Below, in pieces: positions 27,601 through 33,847 of a stretch of DNA of 64,000 bases (positions are counted from its first letter, which is position 1; each line of letters opens with the position of its first letter). The DNA lies in contig CAMCDQ010000004.1 in the NCBI GenBank assembly GCA_945873505.1, positions 23,980 to 87,979 of the forward strand. The letters run 5' to 3'. Source of the stretch: Chitinophaga pinensis. Its GTDB lineage: Bacteria; Bacteroidota; Bacteroidia; Flavobacteriales; Flavobacteriaceae. The translations under genes and the position numbers were made by a program. The notes below the pieces were generated by a model. The model searched no databases. It worked only from the letters and a program-made list of their open reading frames with translations, and had not been told where the DNA came from.

Positions 27601-28051
27601 CTTGCAATTGGACACCGATTTCGAATTGTTATTTCCTGACGAATACATTAATACCGTTTCTGAACGACTCAAATTATACAATGAATTGAGTTTGATAAAA
27701 GACGAAATCACCTTGCAAGCCTATGAAAATAAGCTAGTGGATCGCTTTGGTGCTTTACCGAAACAGGCGGTTTCATTGTTAAACAGCATTAAAATAAAAT
27801 GGATTGCCACCCAATTGGGAATCGAAAAATTAGTGATGAAACAAGGTAAAATGATTTGCTATTTTGTGTCTGATCAGCAATCCAGTTATTACCAATCGGG
27901 ACGATTCAACCAGGTGTTGCAATTTGTACAAAAGCAATCGCAATTGTGCAAAATGAAGGAAAAACAAACACCAAATGGTTTGCGCCTTTTATTGACTTTT
28001 GAAAATGTAAAATCGATACGAAAAGCATTAGAATTGATGGAAATGATTTAG
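24695..28051 (+). CDS. mfd: Transcription-repair coupling factor
   Basis: 1118 residues from a TTG start, the only plausible initiation codon near the conserved N-terminus. ATP-driven translocase that removes stalled RNA polymerase and recruits UvrA. Order: UvrB-like N-terminal modules, the RNA-polymerase-interacting (CarD-like) domain around TLSVGDYVTHIDHGIGRF (about 435-455), helicase motif I VCGDVGFGKTEVAIRA (about 588), DEEQ box (about 689), TATPIPRTLQ, helicase C domain with RGRVGRS, and the C-terminal TRCF domain. Length is close to that of E. coli Mfd (1148). Core gene, and the left border of the accessory island. Confidence 0.97.
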   Translation: MSKSVVISRYDKATKVSQMAESLQQSENKIHLKGLVGSSLSFVVNSLFHKSELPFLLIFEDKEAAAYYLNDLEQLIGEKDVLFYPGSFRRPYQIEEVDNANVLLRAEVLNRINSRKKPAVIVTYPDALFEKVVTKKELDKNTLKVTVGDKISIDFINEVLFEYEFKRVDFITEPGEFSVRGGIIDVFSYSNDNPYRIEFFGNEVDSIRSFDVETQLSIEKKNKITIIPNVENKFFQEDRESFLDYISIKTAIFIQNTEGLHSKLDTLFAKGEEAFKNLNGTIKHLEPEQLFLNQKAFIKKALDFTIVELGSKAIFRTNKTVEFHIQPQPSFNKQFDLLLNNLNDNHFNGIKNYLFCSNDAQAKRFHDIFQTLDEANHESIRKQYDTIKFPLFQGFIDEELQIACYTDHQIFERYHKFSIKNGYAKKQTITLKELTTLSVGDYVTHIDHGIGRFGGLQKIQVEGKTQEAIKLVYADNDIVYVSIHSLYKISKFNGKDGTPPKIYKLGSNAWKVLKQKTKARVKHIAFNLIQLYAKRRLEKGFQFKPDSYLQLELESSFIYEDTPDQTKSTQEVKADMESDRPMDRLVCGDVGFGKTEVAIRAAFKAVDNGKQVAILVPTTILAYQHYRTFTERLKDMPVSIGYLNRFRTAKQKTETLKDLADGSLDILIGTHQLVNKNVVFKDLGLLIVDEEQKFGVNVKDKLKTIAANIDTLTLTATPIPRTLQFSLMAARDLSVITTPPPNRYPIETNVVGFSEELIRDAISYEIQRNGQVFFVNNRIENIKEVAGMIQRLVPGARVGIGHGQMEGKKLEELMLAFMNGEFDVLVATTIIESGLDVPNANTIFINNANNFGLSDLHQMRGRVGRSNKKAFCYFICPPYSAMTDDARKRIQALEQFSELGGGLNIAMKDLEIRGAGDLLGGEQSGFINEIGFETYQKIMNEAIEELKENEFKDLYADEEKPTEKAYVKDLQLDTDFELLFPDEYINTVSERLKLYNELSLIKDEITLQAYENKLVDRFGALPKQAVSLLNSIKIKWIATQLGIEKLVMKQGKMICYFVSDQQSSYYQSGRFNQVLQFVQKQSQLCKMKEKQTPNGLRLLLTFENVKSIRKALELMEMI

Positions 28052-28064
28052 AAATTATAATGTT

Positions 28065-28127
28065 TTGCCCATAACGTTATGCCGCTTGGCGAAGTGGCGG
28101 ATTTAGAAGCACTTACTTTCATTTTAG
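28065..28127 (-). repeat. attC-like hairpin A, one arm only
   Basis: Contains TAACGTTATG and the arm CTTGGCGAAGTGGCGG (28085-28100), which match the left side of hairpins B and C. The matching right arm (CCGCCA...TTGCCAA) is absent; a REPIN-like pair starts where it should be. On the minus strand it ends with ...AACG|TTATGGGC, i.e. the boundary next to mfd. Confidence 0.6.
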
Positions 28128-28246
28128 CCCCGCTCCCGCGTGAATCCCTTCGCGTGGTCGTATTATTTTACCTACTCTCACCAGTTTTCGGCTGCCCTGT
28201 TTTTTGTATGCCGTTACCACGCGAAGGGATTCGCGCGGGAGCGGGG
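28128..28246. repeat. REPIN-like pair of inverted REP units
   Basis: Two 31-nt units in inverse orientation, 28128-28158 and 28216-28246, agree at 30 of 31 positions. Each has a CGCGAA-GGGA-TTCGCG hairpin and a GGGAGCGGGG tail, and a 57-nt loop separates them. A third, diverged unit is at 44427-44457. Two inverted REPs form what is called a REPIN in other bacteria; no RAYT-type transposase is in the window. Confidence 0.7.
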
Positions 28247-28594
28247 GACAATTTCACTGAAAATTTTATCAAGTAATTTGAATTCTGCTTCTCGATTATC
28301 TGTTCCCCAATTTATTGATGGAACAATTACCATAATTCCTTTTTCAACTGCTATTTTTTGAAGAGTTATTTGTTTTAATGTATTTTCAACAAGTTCTCCA
28401 CCAGAAGGAATTACAACTAAAACTCCTTTAATATTATTTTTCGGAAGATATTTATAATAAAATAGTTCTGTAGAATTTTCATCATTGACGTACAATTCGG
28501 AAATATCAGTTTTTGAAATAGATATTTTCTCAAAATCTTGTGCTTTACAAGATAAAAAATTTAAAATAAAGGCAAAAATTATTATATTTTTCAT
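28214..28594 (-). pseudogene. Truncated exported hydrolase-like gene
   Basis: 126 codons. The N-terminus is a lipoprotein-like signal (FILNFLSC, then KAQDFEK), and the middle (LPKNNIKGVLVVIPSGGELVENTLKQI) looks like the start of an alpha/beta-hydrolase core. The last residues, VPRSRANPFAW, are encoded by the right REP unit, so the natural C-terminus is missing. It lies between hairpins A and B in the minus orientation expected for a cassette gene. Family assignment is weak. Confidence 0.6.
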
Positions 28595-28616
28595 TTACGG
28601 TTTTTTCGGTCAAAAT

Positions 28617-28760
28617 ATCGCACAACGTTTGGCCGCTTGGCGATGTGGCGGACTAAGGAAGCCTAAACTTTCGGTTAAACACTGATTTTACAAACACAAA
28701 ACCAGCTTTAAATTAAGCCCAAAACCCGCCATTTTGCCAAACTGCTGTTACCTGCTGGCG
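28617..28760 (-). repeat. attC-like hairpin B
   Basis: Arms TTGGCGATGTGGCGG (28637-28651) and CCGCCATTTTGCCAA (28726-28740) pair with two mismatches around a 74-nt middle. Outside the arms are AACGTT (28624-28629) on the left and GTTACCTGC (28747-28755) on the right. Read on the minus strand the order is GCAGGTAAC, arm, middle, arm, AACG|TTGTGCG, like R''-L''-L'-R' of an attC site. Total about 135 bp. Confidence 0.6.
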
Positions 28761-28837
28761 TTTTCTCGTCTGTAAATTTAGTCTATTATGTTGAAAAGTA
28801 ATTGTAGATTATAAGTATCATTTTTAATTTTTTTGTT

Positions 28838-28845
28838 TATCTTTG
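28838..28845 (+). promoter_or_regulatory. TAnnTTTG box of the methyltransferase gene
   Basis: TATCTTTG ends 26 nt before ATG 28872. The upstream TTG at 28833 that would extend the ORF lies at the box itself, so ATG 28872 is the start. The gene therefore has its own promoter inside the unit. Confidence 0.5.
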
Positions 28846-28871
28846 CAAAGTTAATTCAAAGTCATAGTAAG

Positions 28872-30608
28872 ATGTTGGTAAAAGAACTTAAAAACACAAG
28901 TCAAATTTCGTATTTTCTTGATAGGATTGCTCTCGGGCAAAATGGCTATGAGCAAGGTTTAAACAAGATAGAAAGAAAGAAAAATGGTGTTTTCTTAACT
29001 AACTCTGTTGATACAGTTGAAAATTTATTAGATGTTGTTTTAATTGACTCAGAAATCTTTGAAAAAAGAATACTTGAACCTTCTTGTGGACAAGGTATTT
29101 TTATTTTAAAATTACTCTTCGACATTTATTTGAAATTTCCCGATTCTGTATTGATTTCAAACTTTATATCAAATAACGTTTTCTTTGTTGATGTACAAGA
29201 AGAAATGGTAGAAACAACCAAAACAAATATTCAAAAACTATTCACTTTTCTTTTTAATGAAGATTTTCAAGGCTCGTTTAATGGAATAACTTGGGATTTT
29301 ACGGATAAAGTAATATCTGGATTGTCATTATTTGATGAAGTAAAAACTACTCCGTTTTCTAATTTGTATAATTCGTTTGATTATGTGATTGGTAATCCAC
29401 CTTATGTTACATTATATGGACGAAGAGATAAAAAAGAAAATGAAGAGCAAAGGATAAATTACTTAAAAAACTACCATCAGTTTCCAAGTTCAGTAAAAAA
29501 CGGAAAACTAAATCTTGTAATGTTATTTATAGAACACTCACTTGATTTTTTGAAAGAAAATGGCAAGTTGAGTTTTATTATTGATGTTTCTTTTTTTGAA
29601 ACTGCCTATGAATTTACAAGAAAATATTTGTTAGATAATACAACTATTGATGAATTGCAGGTGAACATTAAAGATTTTGATGTTGCAAGTGGTCAAGTAA
29701 TTATTAAACTTTCAAAAACTAAAATTGTAAATCATAAAGTACAAATCATTGACCATAAAACAGAAAATCGTTATTTGGTTGAACAGTCAAGTTGGAACAA
29801 TAAAAATGATGAGTATAAATTCAGGTATAATGGTTGTTCAATTTCAAAGCAAATTTTAGATAAGGTTGAAGCCAAAAAAGATAAAACAATACTTCAATTA
29901 TACCCAAATAAAAATCTGCGTACTTGTGTGATGCTTTTAGATATGGAAGATAAATTTACTTTCATAGATAAAGGAAGTAGAGAAGAAGAATTATTGTATC
30001 CATATTACCAAGGCTCAAAAGCACTTTCAGAAAAGTATGGCAAACTTGATTTCAAGAAATACTTTTATTACAACAAACCTTTGCAAGATTCAATCAATGA
30101 AGAATTAAAAATTGAACTAATAAAGCAGGGTGTTAAGAATAAAAAAAGATTAGGATTAGGCGAAACTATTATTTACGATAATCCAAAATTGTTTATTAGA
30201 CAGTCTGCAAAAGAAATAGTAGCTACAATTGATTTGAATAAAAGTTCTGCGAATAATAGCCTTTATGTTTTTTCATTAAGAAATAATTCGGCAGAAACAA
30301 TTGAATTTTTATATTTTTTATGCGGCTTTTTGAATACGGATTTTGTGACTTACTATGCTCAACAAATGAATATAATAAGGTTCTCCCAGGGTAAACAACC
30401 ACAAATAAAAATTGGAGATTTAGGAACTATTTACATTCCTAATGATATAAAATTACAAAATGAAATTTCTAAATTGTGTAAAGAGATTTACTCCGATTTT
30501 AATTCAAAAGATACTTTAAAAACTCAAATAGATAATTTGATTTACTCTTACTATGAGTTGTCCGATATAGAAATTGCTACAATTGAAGAAAGTATCAAAG
30601 ATTTTTGA
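28872..30608 (+). CDS. Type II DNA N6-adenine methyltransferase
   Basis: 578 residues from ATG 28872. SAM-binding motif I is ILEPSCGQGIF (about residues 67-77) and the catalytic motif IV is NPPYVTLYG (175-183), so it methylates adenine N6. An Eco57I/TaqI-like helical target-recognition part follows (about 300-560). It protects against the endonuclease encoded convergently; the two stop regions overlap by 14 bp (30595-30608). The recognition sequence cannot be told. Confidence 0.9.
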   Translation: MLVKELKNTSQISYFLDRIALGQNGYEQGLNKIERKKNGVFLTNSVDTVENLLDVVLIDSEIFEKRILEPSCGQGIFILKLLFDIYLKFPDSVLISNFISNNVFFVDVQEEMVETTKTNIQKLFTFLFNEDFQGSFNGITWDFTDKVISGLSLFDEVKTTPFSNLYNSFDYVIGNPPYVTLYGRRDKKENEEQRINYLKNYHQFPSSVKNGKLNLVMLFIEHSLDFLKENGKLSFIIDVSFFETAYEFTRKYLLDNTTIDELQVNIKDFDVASGQVIIKLSKTKIVNHKVQIIDHKTENRYLVEQSSWNNKNDEYKFRYNGCSISKQILDKVEAKKDKTILQLYPNKNLRTCVMLLDMEDKFTFIDKGSREEELLYPYYQGSKALSEKYGKLDFKKYFYYNKPLQDSINEELKIELIKQGVKNKKRLGLGETIIYDNPKLFIRQSAKEIVATIDLNKSSANNSLYVFSLRNNSAETIEFLYFLCGFLNTDFVTYYAQQMNIIRFSQGKQPQIKIGDLGTIYIPNDIKLQNEISKLCKEIYSDFNSKDTLKTQIDNLIYSYYELSDIEIATIEESIKDF

Positions 30609-31314
30609 TACTTTCTTCTTGTGATTTATTAAGCTCTTTAAGCTGTTCTAAGGATAAGTCTTTTTTGAAATTACCTTGCCTTAAATTTTCTAATTCCTCA
30701 GTTGCCTTTTTCAGTTTTCTTTCGTTAGATTCAATTTTCTTTTTAAGTAAAAACTCTAAAAATTCTTCTCGGGTTCTGTACATTGGTTCTGCAAAACCAT
30801 TGACTTGCATTTGGTTTGCAGGTGTTATCCTCATTGTACTACTGACATCTTTAAGGAAATATGGTTTTACGAATATTTCATTATTTTTTACAAAATCTAA
30901 CCCTGTTTCATTTCCTTTATAATACACAAGAATGTAAACCAAATAAAAATAGCCACTATTCATTAAGGTCAATACTTTGTCTGGTGTACCGCTATCAGGA
31001 TTGGTGTCATCATTGTCAACATTTATGGCTTTAAAATCAATCCAAAGTAATTCTCTATGGTTTTTGATTTCAAAAAATGTTTGTACATCAAAAGGATTTT
31101 TTGTTTTCCCTTCAGGAGATGCCAAAGAATCTGTAAAAAACTCGTGTTCTCTTGTAAACTCAACAAATTTATTTTCAAGATATTTACTTATACCGTCTCC
31201 AACTCTTTCTCCCTTTTTTACGGCAATTGCTAAGTTTGGTCCTTTTTCAATAATTTGTTCTACAACTTTTTTTAATTGAGAGATAATTAGTTCTTCGTAT
31301 TCTTTTATGTCCAT
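30595..31314 (-). CDS. Type II restriction endonuclease (candidate)
   Basis: Start set at ATG 31312-31314, one base after the stop of the controller gene; the longer reading would run through that gene. 239 residues. A PD-(D/E)xK-like site is visible: NPFD (residues 73-76) and WIDFKA (91-96, with Asp93 and Lys95). The C-terminal 65 residues are a charged coiled coil. Its position between a controller HTH gene and a convergent N6-adenine methyltransferase supports the call. I cannot name the enzyme family. Confidence 0.75.
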   Translation of the reverse strand: MDIKEYEELIISQLKKVVEQIIEKGPNLAIAVKKGERVGDGISKYLENKFVEFTREHEFFTDSLASPEGKTKNPFDVQTFFEIKNHRELLWIDFKAINVDNDDTNPDSGTPDKVLTLMNSGYFYLVYILVYYKGNETGLDFVKNNEIFVKPYFLKDVSSTMRITPANQMQVNGFAEPMYRTREEFLEFLLKKKIESNERKLKKATEELENLRQGNFKKDLSLEQLKELNKSQEESIKNL

Positions 31315-31315
31315 T

Positions 31316-31534
31316 TTACTTGAATAAGTCTGATTTAAAAAATTGATAAATAGACATATCAAGCGCTTTTGCAATTTTTTCGATGTTTGCTGCTGAAACA
31401 TTTCTTTTTCCTTGCTCAATACTTGCAATATAGGTTCTGTCAAGCTCACAAATGAATGAGAACTTTTCTTGACTAAGTCCTTTTTCGTTTCTAAGTTCTT
31501 TAAGTCGTATTCCTATTTTGATTCTTATGTCCAC
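31316..31534 (-). CDS. Restriction-modification controller (C) protein
   Basis: 72 residues from a GTG start (31532-31534); the longer frame would begin with a TTG that lies inside the operator. XRE-type helix-turn-helix: LSQEKFSFICELDRTYIASIE with the recognition helix near residues 32-42. This length and the order C gene then endonuclease with a one-base gap are typical of C proteins, which delay endonuclease expression until DNA is methylated. Tandem palindromes lie just upstream (31555-31587). Confidence 0.85.
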   Translation of the reverse strand: MDIRIKIGIRLKELRNEKGLSQEKFSFICELDRTYIASIEQGKRNVSAANIEKIAKALDMSIYQFFKSDLFK

Positions 31535-31554
31535 GGTTACAAAGTTCCATATTT

Positions 31555-31587
31555 GTTGTTTATGAAACAACGGACTATAAGTATAGT
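31555..31587 (-). promoter_or_regulatory. Tandem C-protein operators (C-boxes)
   Basis: Two perfect palindromes side by side: GTTGTTT-ATG-AAACAAC (31555-31571) and ACTATA-AG-TATAGT (31574-31587). On the minus strand the second reads ACTTATAGTCCG, which matches the core of known C-boxes such as that of Esp1396I. They lie 21-53 nt upstream of the GTG start. Two sites of unequal quality are usual for C-protein switches. Confidence 0.65.
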
Positions 31588-31650
31588 GTTAAGATTATTT
31601 GTTAAGTTATTGTCGATGATAGATGTTATTCGTGTCGGTTCTCTACGCTT

Positions 31651-31786
31651 GCAGGTAACGTTCCGGCGCTTGGCGAGGTTGCGAACTACGGAACCGATTA
31701 TTTTCTGTTAAAGATAAAATTTCTTGCGAAATGTAAACGTGAATTTACTACAAAATTCGCAATCTTGCCAAACGCCTGTTACCAGC
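31651..31786 (-). repeat. attC-like hairpin C
   Basis: Arms CTTGGCGAGGTTGCGAA (31669-31685) and TTCGCAATCTTGCCAAACG (31756-31774) pair with few mismatches. Outer ends are GCAGGTAACGTT (31651-31662) and GTTACCAGC (31778-31786). Read on the minus strand: GCTGGTAAC, arm, middle, arm, AACG|TTACCTGC. 136 bp, in the size range of attC sites. It starts 9 nt after the stop of the lipoprotein gene, as attC sites do after cassette genes. Confidence 0.6.
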
Positions 31787-31794
31787 TGTTTTTG

Positions 31795-32298
31795 TTATTC
31801 AATTTTTTGTTTTTTTTGATATACAGAAACTAATGTGTTGTTTTTTTTATCGTCAAAAATTATTTTATCTCCATCAAATCTACCTTTGATAAGTAGTTTA
31901 ACATAAACTTTTGTTTTGCTACCTCTTGAAGGAGCAAATGACTCAAGTTCAATATTGTTATTATATATTTTATATTTTCCACCATACCAAATATTTTCTT
32001 TTGTTCTATAAGAAAACTTATTATAATATTTGATTGAAGATTCTTTAAAATAACCATCGTTATGAAATTCTAAAACCATAGGGTTGCCTATTTCTCCATC
32101 ATTGTAATATCTACCTTCAAATATTTGAACATAGTAAGCAGTTGTATCAATTTTTTTTAAGTCTTCAAAATTCGGCTTTTCAATAATGTTGTACTGCATA
32201 TTTTTTCCAAGTATTGGCTCGTCATTTTTATCAAATTCTACAACATGAGCATTGCAACTAATTAAAAGAAGAATAAGAACAATTTTTAGATATTTCAT
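31795..32298 (-). CDS. Lipoprotein of unknown function, cassette-like
   Basis: 167 residues. Lipoprotein signal with lipobox LLISC (Cys15). The mature part is rich in Tyr, Lys and Asn and looks like an all-beta domain (YYVQIFEGRYYNDGEIG, LEFHNDGYFKES, VSVYQKKQKIE). No family recognised. It lies alone between hairpins C and D with GTTACCAGC-type ends on both sides, in the same orientation as the controller and endonuclease genes. Confidence 0.75.
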   Translation of the reverse strand: MKYLKIVLILLLISCNAHVVEFDKNDEPILGKNMQYNIIEKPNFEDLKKIDTTAYYVQIFEGRYYNDGEIGNPMVLEFHNDGYFKESSIKYYNKFSYRTKENIWYGGKYKIYNNNIELESFAPSRGSKTKVYVKLLIKGRFDGDKIIFDDKKNNTLVSVYQKKQKIE

Positions 32299-32320
32299 AA
32301 CATGCAGATTTTTTAAAATA

Positions 32321-32399
32321 GCTGGTAACTTGTATATAGGCGATACAAACCTTCGCTTATCACCCCAAATTTGGATAGATTGGCGAAGGTTTGTTTCGC
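32321..32399 (-). repeat. Hairpin D, right-hand border of the cassette-like region
   Basis: GCTGGTAAC (32321-32329) followed by arms GGCGATACAAACCTTCGC (32339-32356) and GGCGAAGGTTTGTTTCGC (32382-32399), which pair almost fully. The GCTGGTAAC word is the exact complement of GTTACCAGC in hairpin C. No matching AAC-type end is seen at the right side and the arm sequence differs from A-C, so D is shorter and of another type. Confidence 0.5.
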
Positions 32400-32740
32400 A
32401 TTATTTATTATTTATCAAATTTCACGATAGGAATTATTCAAACCGTGGTTTATTGTTTCTCTAATCTTGATTGGCAACAAAAACAACAACTTGTTTTTTT
32501 TATTGCAAATCCTGCGTATGTTTTTTGAGGGAAGTACTATTTGGCAAAGCGAATTGTTTGCCGGAATGAACAATAACTTAGGAATCTTAGGTTATTGTTA
32601 CAACAATGAAATTGTATATTGTAAAGATAAATTTTATTTCGGTTAATCGATTATTTTAAATGTTAATTTTTTTTAATCGTTAATGCGGTTATACCAGATA
32701 GCTCGGATTTGTAATCCGTGCCCAGAAAGTAAGTAAGAAT
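32400..32740. other. Gap between hairpin D and the ACT-domain gene
   Basis: AT-rich. It holds a 42-codon plus-strand reading (32518-32646, beginning MFFEGSTIWQSELFAGMNNN) with no recognisable match, which could be a gene fragment, and the short perfect palindrome CGGATT-TGT-AATCCG (32704-32718) within a GATAGCTCGG word. No promoter, RNA gene or complete CDS is supported. Confidence 0.5.
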
Positions 32741-33400
32741 TTATAACGTTTTCAAATCCTTAATTACTTTAAAAGCAACATCCACTTCGTCGTCGCTTAC
32801 CAAAATGGTAAATTCATTGGATGTTGAAATCACCTCGTTAATGATAATTCCTTCCCAAGCCAAACGCTGAAAAATAAAGTAGTAAATCCCAGGAATTACA
32901 GTGTTTTCTTTTGGTAATTTTACCGTAATCGAAGCTAAATTTTCTAATTTTTGGATTTGTTTTTCAGAAGCAAAATGCTTTTCTACCAAATGTCCCACAC
33001 TTTGACTCACAATAATATTCGTCTCGCTAACGCCTTTTGAAGACGTATAAAAAATATCAGGATTGTTGTTAATTTCCGAAATTAAATCGGCTTGTTTGGT
33101 CAAAATGGTACTGGAAACAGCAAATGTATAATCAATCAATGAAGAACGAACCGTGATTTCTCCCAAGTTTTTCATCACTTTTGAAATCTTGTGATTCAAT
33201 CTAAAATCCAAATCTACCGAAAGACGTTTCAGCGCCATTACAATAGCCCCTTGTTTCACCTCTTTCCCAAATTCAGAGTCTAATTCGGTCATCATATTTC
33301 TTGACAAAGACGTCAAATTGATAATGTTTTGGGACAATGCACTTAATAAAAAAGGCTTGGTTTTGATGTAATTCTCAACAATTGAGGAAACGGTTTTCAT
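32741..33400 (-). CDS. ACT-domain protein related to the aspartate kinase regulatory region
   Basis: 219 residues from ATG 33398-33400; the longer frame starts inside a TATATTTG promoter box (33424-33431). The N-terminal 90 residues look like a helical, winged-helix-like region (LTSLSRNMMTELD, GAIVMALKRLS). The C-terminal part (about 95-219) resembles two ACT-type ligand domains, with VIPGIYYFIFQRLAWEGI and SNEFTILVSDDEVD typical of aspartokinase regulatory halves. No kinase catalytic domain is present, so an 'aspartate kinase' label would be wrong in activity. An amino-acid sensor is likely. Confidence 0.7.
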   Translation of the reverse strand: MKTVSSIVENYIKTKPFLLSALSQNIINLTSLSRNMMTELDSEFGKEVKQGAIVMALKRLSVDLDFRLNHKISKVMKNLGEITVRSSLIDYTFAVSSTILTKQADLISEINNNPDIFYTSSKGVSETNIIVSQSVGHLVEKHFASEKQIQKLENLASITVKLPKENTVIPGIYYFIFQRLAWEGIIINEVISTSNEFTILVSDDEVDVAFKVIKDLKTL

Positions 33401-33423
33401 ATTTGTGTGTTTTAAACTTGCCG

Positions 33424-33431
33424 CAAATATA
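33424..33431 (-). promoter_or_regulatory. TAnnTTTG box of the ACT-domain gene
   Basis: TATATTTG on the minus strand, 23 nt before ATG 33400; it decides the start codon. Confidence 0.45.
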
Positions 33432-33463
33432 GCAATAAAAAACAATTTGTTATAAATATAACA

Positions 33464-33823
33464 TTAAAAATAATAAAACGCATCTTCCAAATGCTCCATT
33501 TTGAACCCTTTCCCATCTTTGTGAAGCGCAATAATATCAAAGCGAACTTCCACATCAAGGTCGTTTGAAAGTACATATTCGTTGATGGCTTTCACTAAAA
33601 GTTGGATTTTTTTAGGTTTTACAAAATCTTGAGGCAATCCGAAATCTATGCTCGAACGGGTTTTTACCTCAACCACAGCAAGGATTCCGTCCTTTTTGGC
33701 AATAATATCTACTTCAGCTTTTTGAAAAGTCCAATTGGTTTCTAAAATTGAATAGCCATTTTTTTCAAGAAATTCAACAGCCAATTCTTCTCCTAATTTT
33801 CCTAAATCGTTGTGTTCGGCCAT
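33464..33823 (-). CDS. YraN family (UPF0102) nuclease-like protein
   Basis: 119 residues. Endonuclease-fold domain of the YraN family. It begins with LGKLGEELAVEFLEKNGYSIL, followed by AEVDIIAKKDGILAVVEVKTR, whose Asp, Glu and Lys form the PD-(D/E)xK-like core. The biological role is unproven; in other bacteria it is linked to DNA metabolism. It lies between the ACT-domain gene and an LD-carboxypeptidase gene on the same strand. Confidence 0.9.
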   Translation of the reverse strand: MAEHNDLGKLGEELAVEFLEKNGYSILETNWTFQKAEVDIIAKKDGILAVVEVKTRSSIDFGLPQDFVKPKKIQLLVKAINEYVLSNDLDVEVRFDIIALHKDGKGFKMEHLEDAFYYF

Positions 33824-33847
33824 TAAAAAAAGTATAAATGGTTTGCG

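Noticed and set aside
28214..28594. Intact small hydrolase gene
   Set aside because: The last eleven residues are encoded by the REP unit and the hydrolase core breaks off before the catalytic residues, so it is taken as truncated.
28833..28871. TTG start for the methyltransferase, 13 codons upstream
   Set aside because: The TTG is part of the promoter box region and the added residues (MFIFAKLIQSHSK) look like non-coding sequence.
31535..31570. Longer form of the C protein starting at TTG 31570
   Set aside because: That codon lies in the first palindrome of the operator, and the GTG at 31534 gives the usual C-protein length.
28617..31786. Hairpins B and C as terminal inverted repeats of one transposon around the RM genes
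   Set aside because: No transposase and no target duplication; the ends pair per gene unit and B and C have the same orientation, which fits separate sites better. Not fully excluded.
32518..32646. 42-codon plus-strand reading beginning MFFEGSTIWQ in the gap right of hairpin D
   Set aside because: Below the length and composition needed to call a gene, with no recognisable motif; listed only as a possible fragment.
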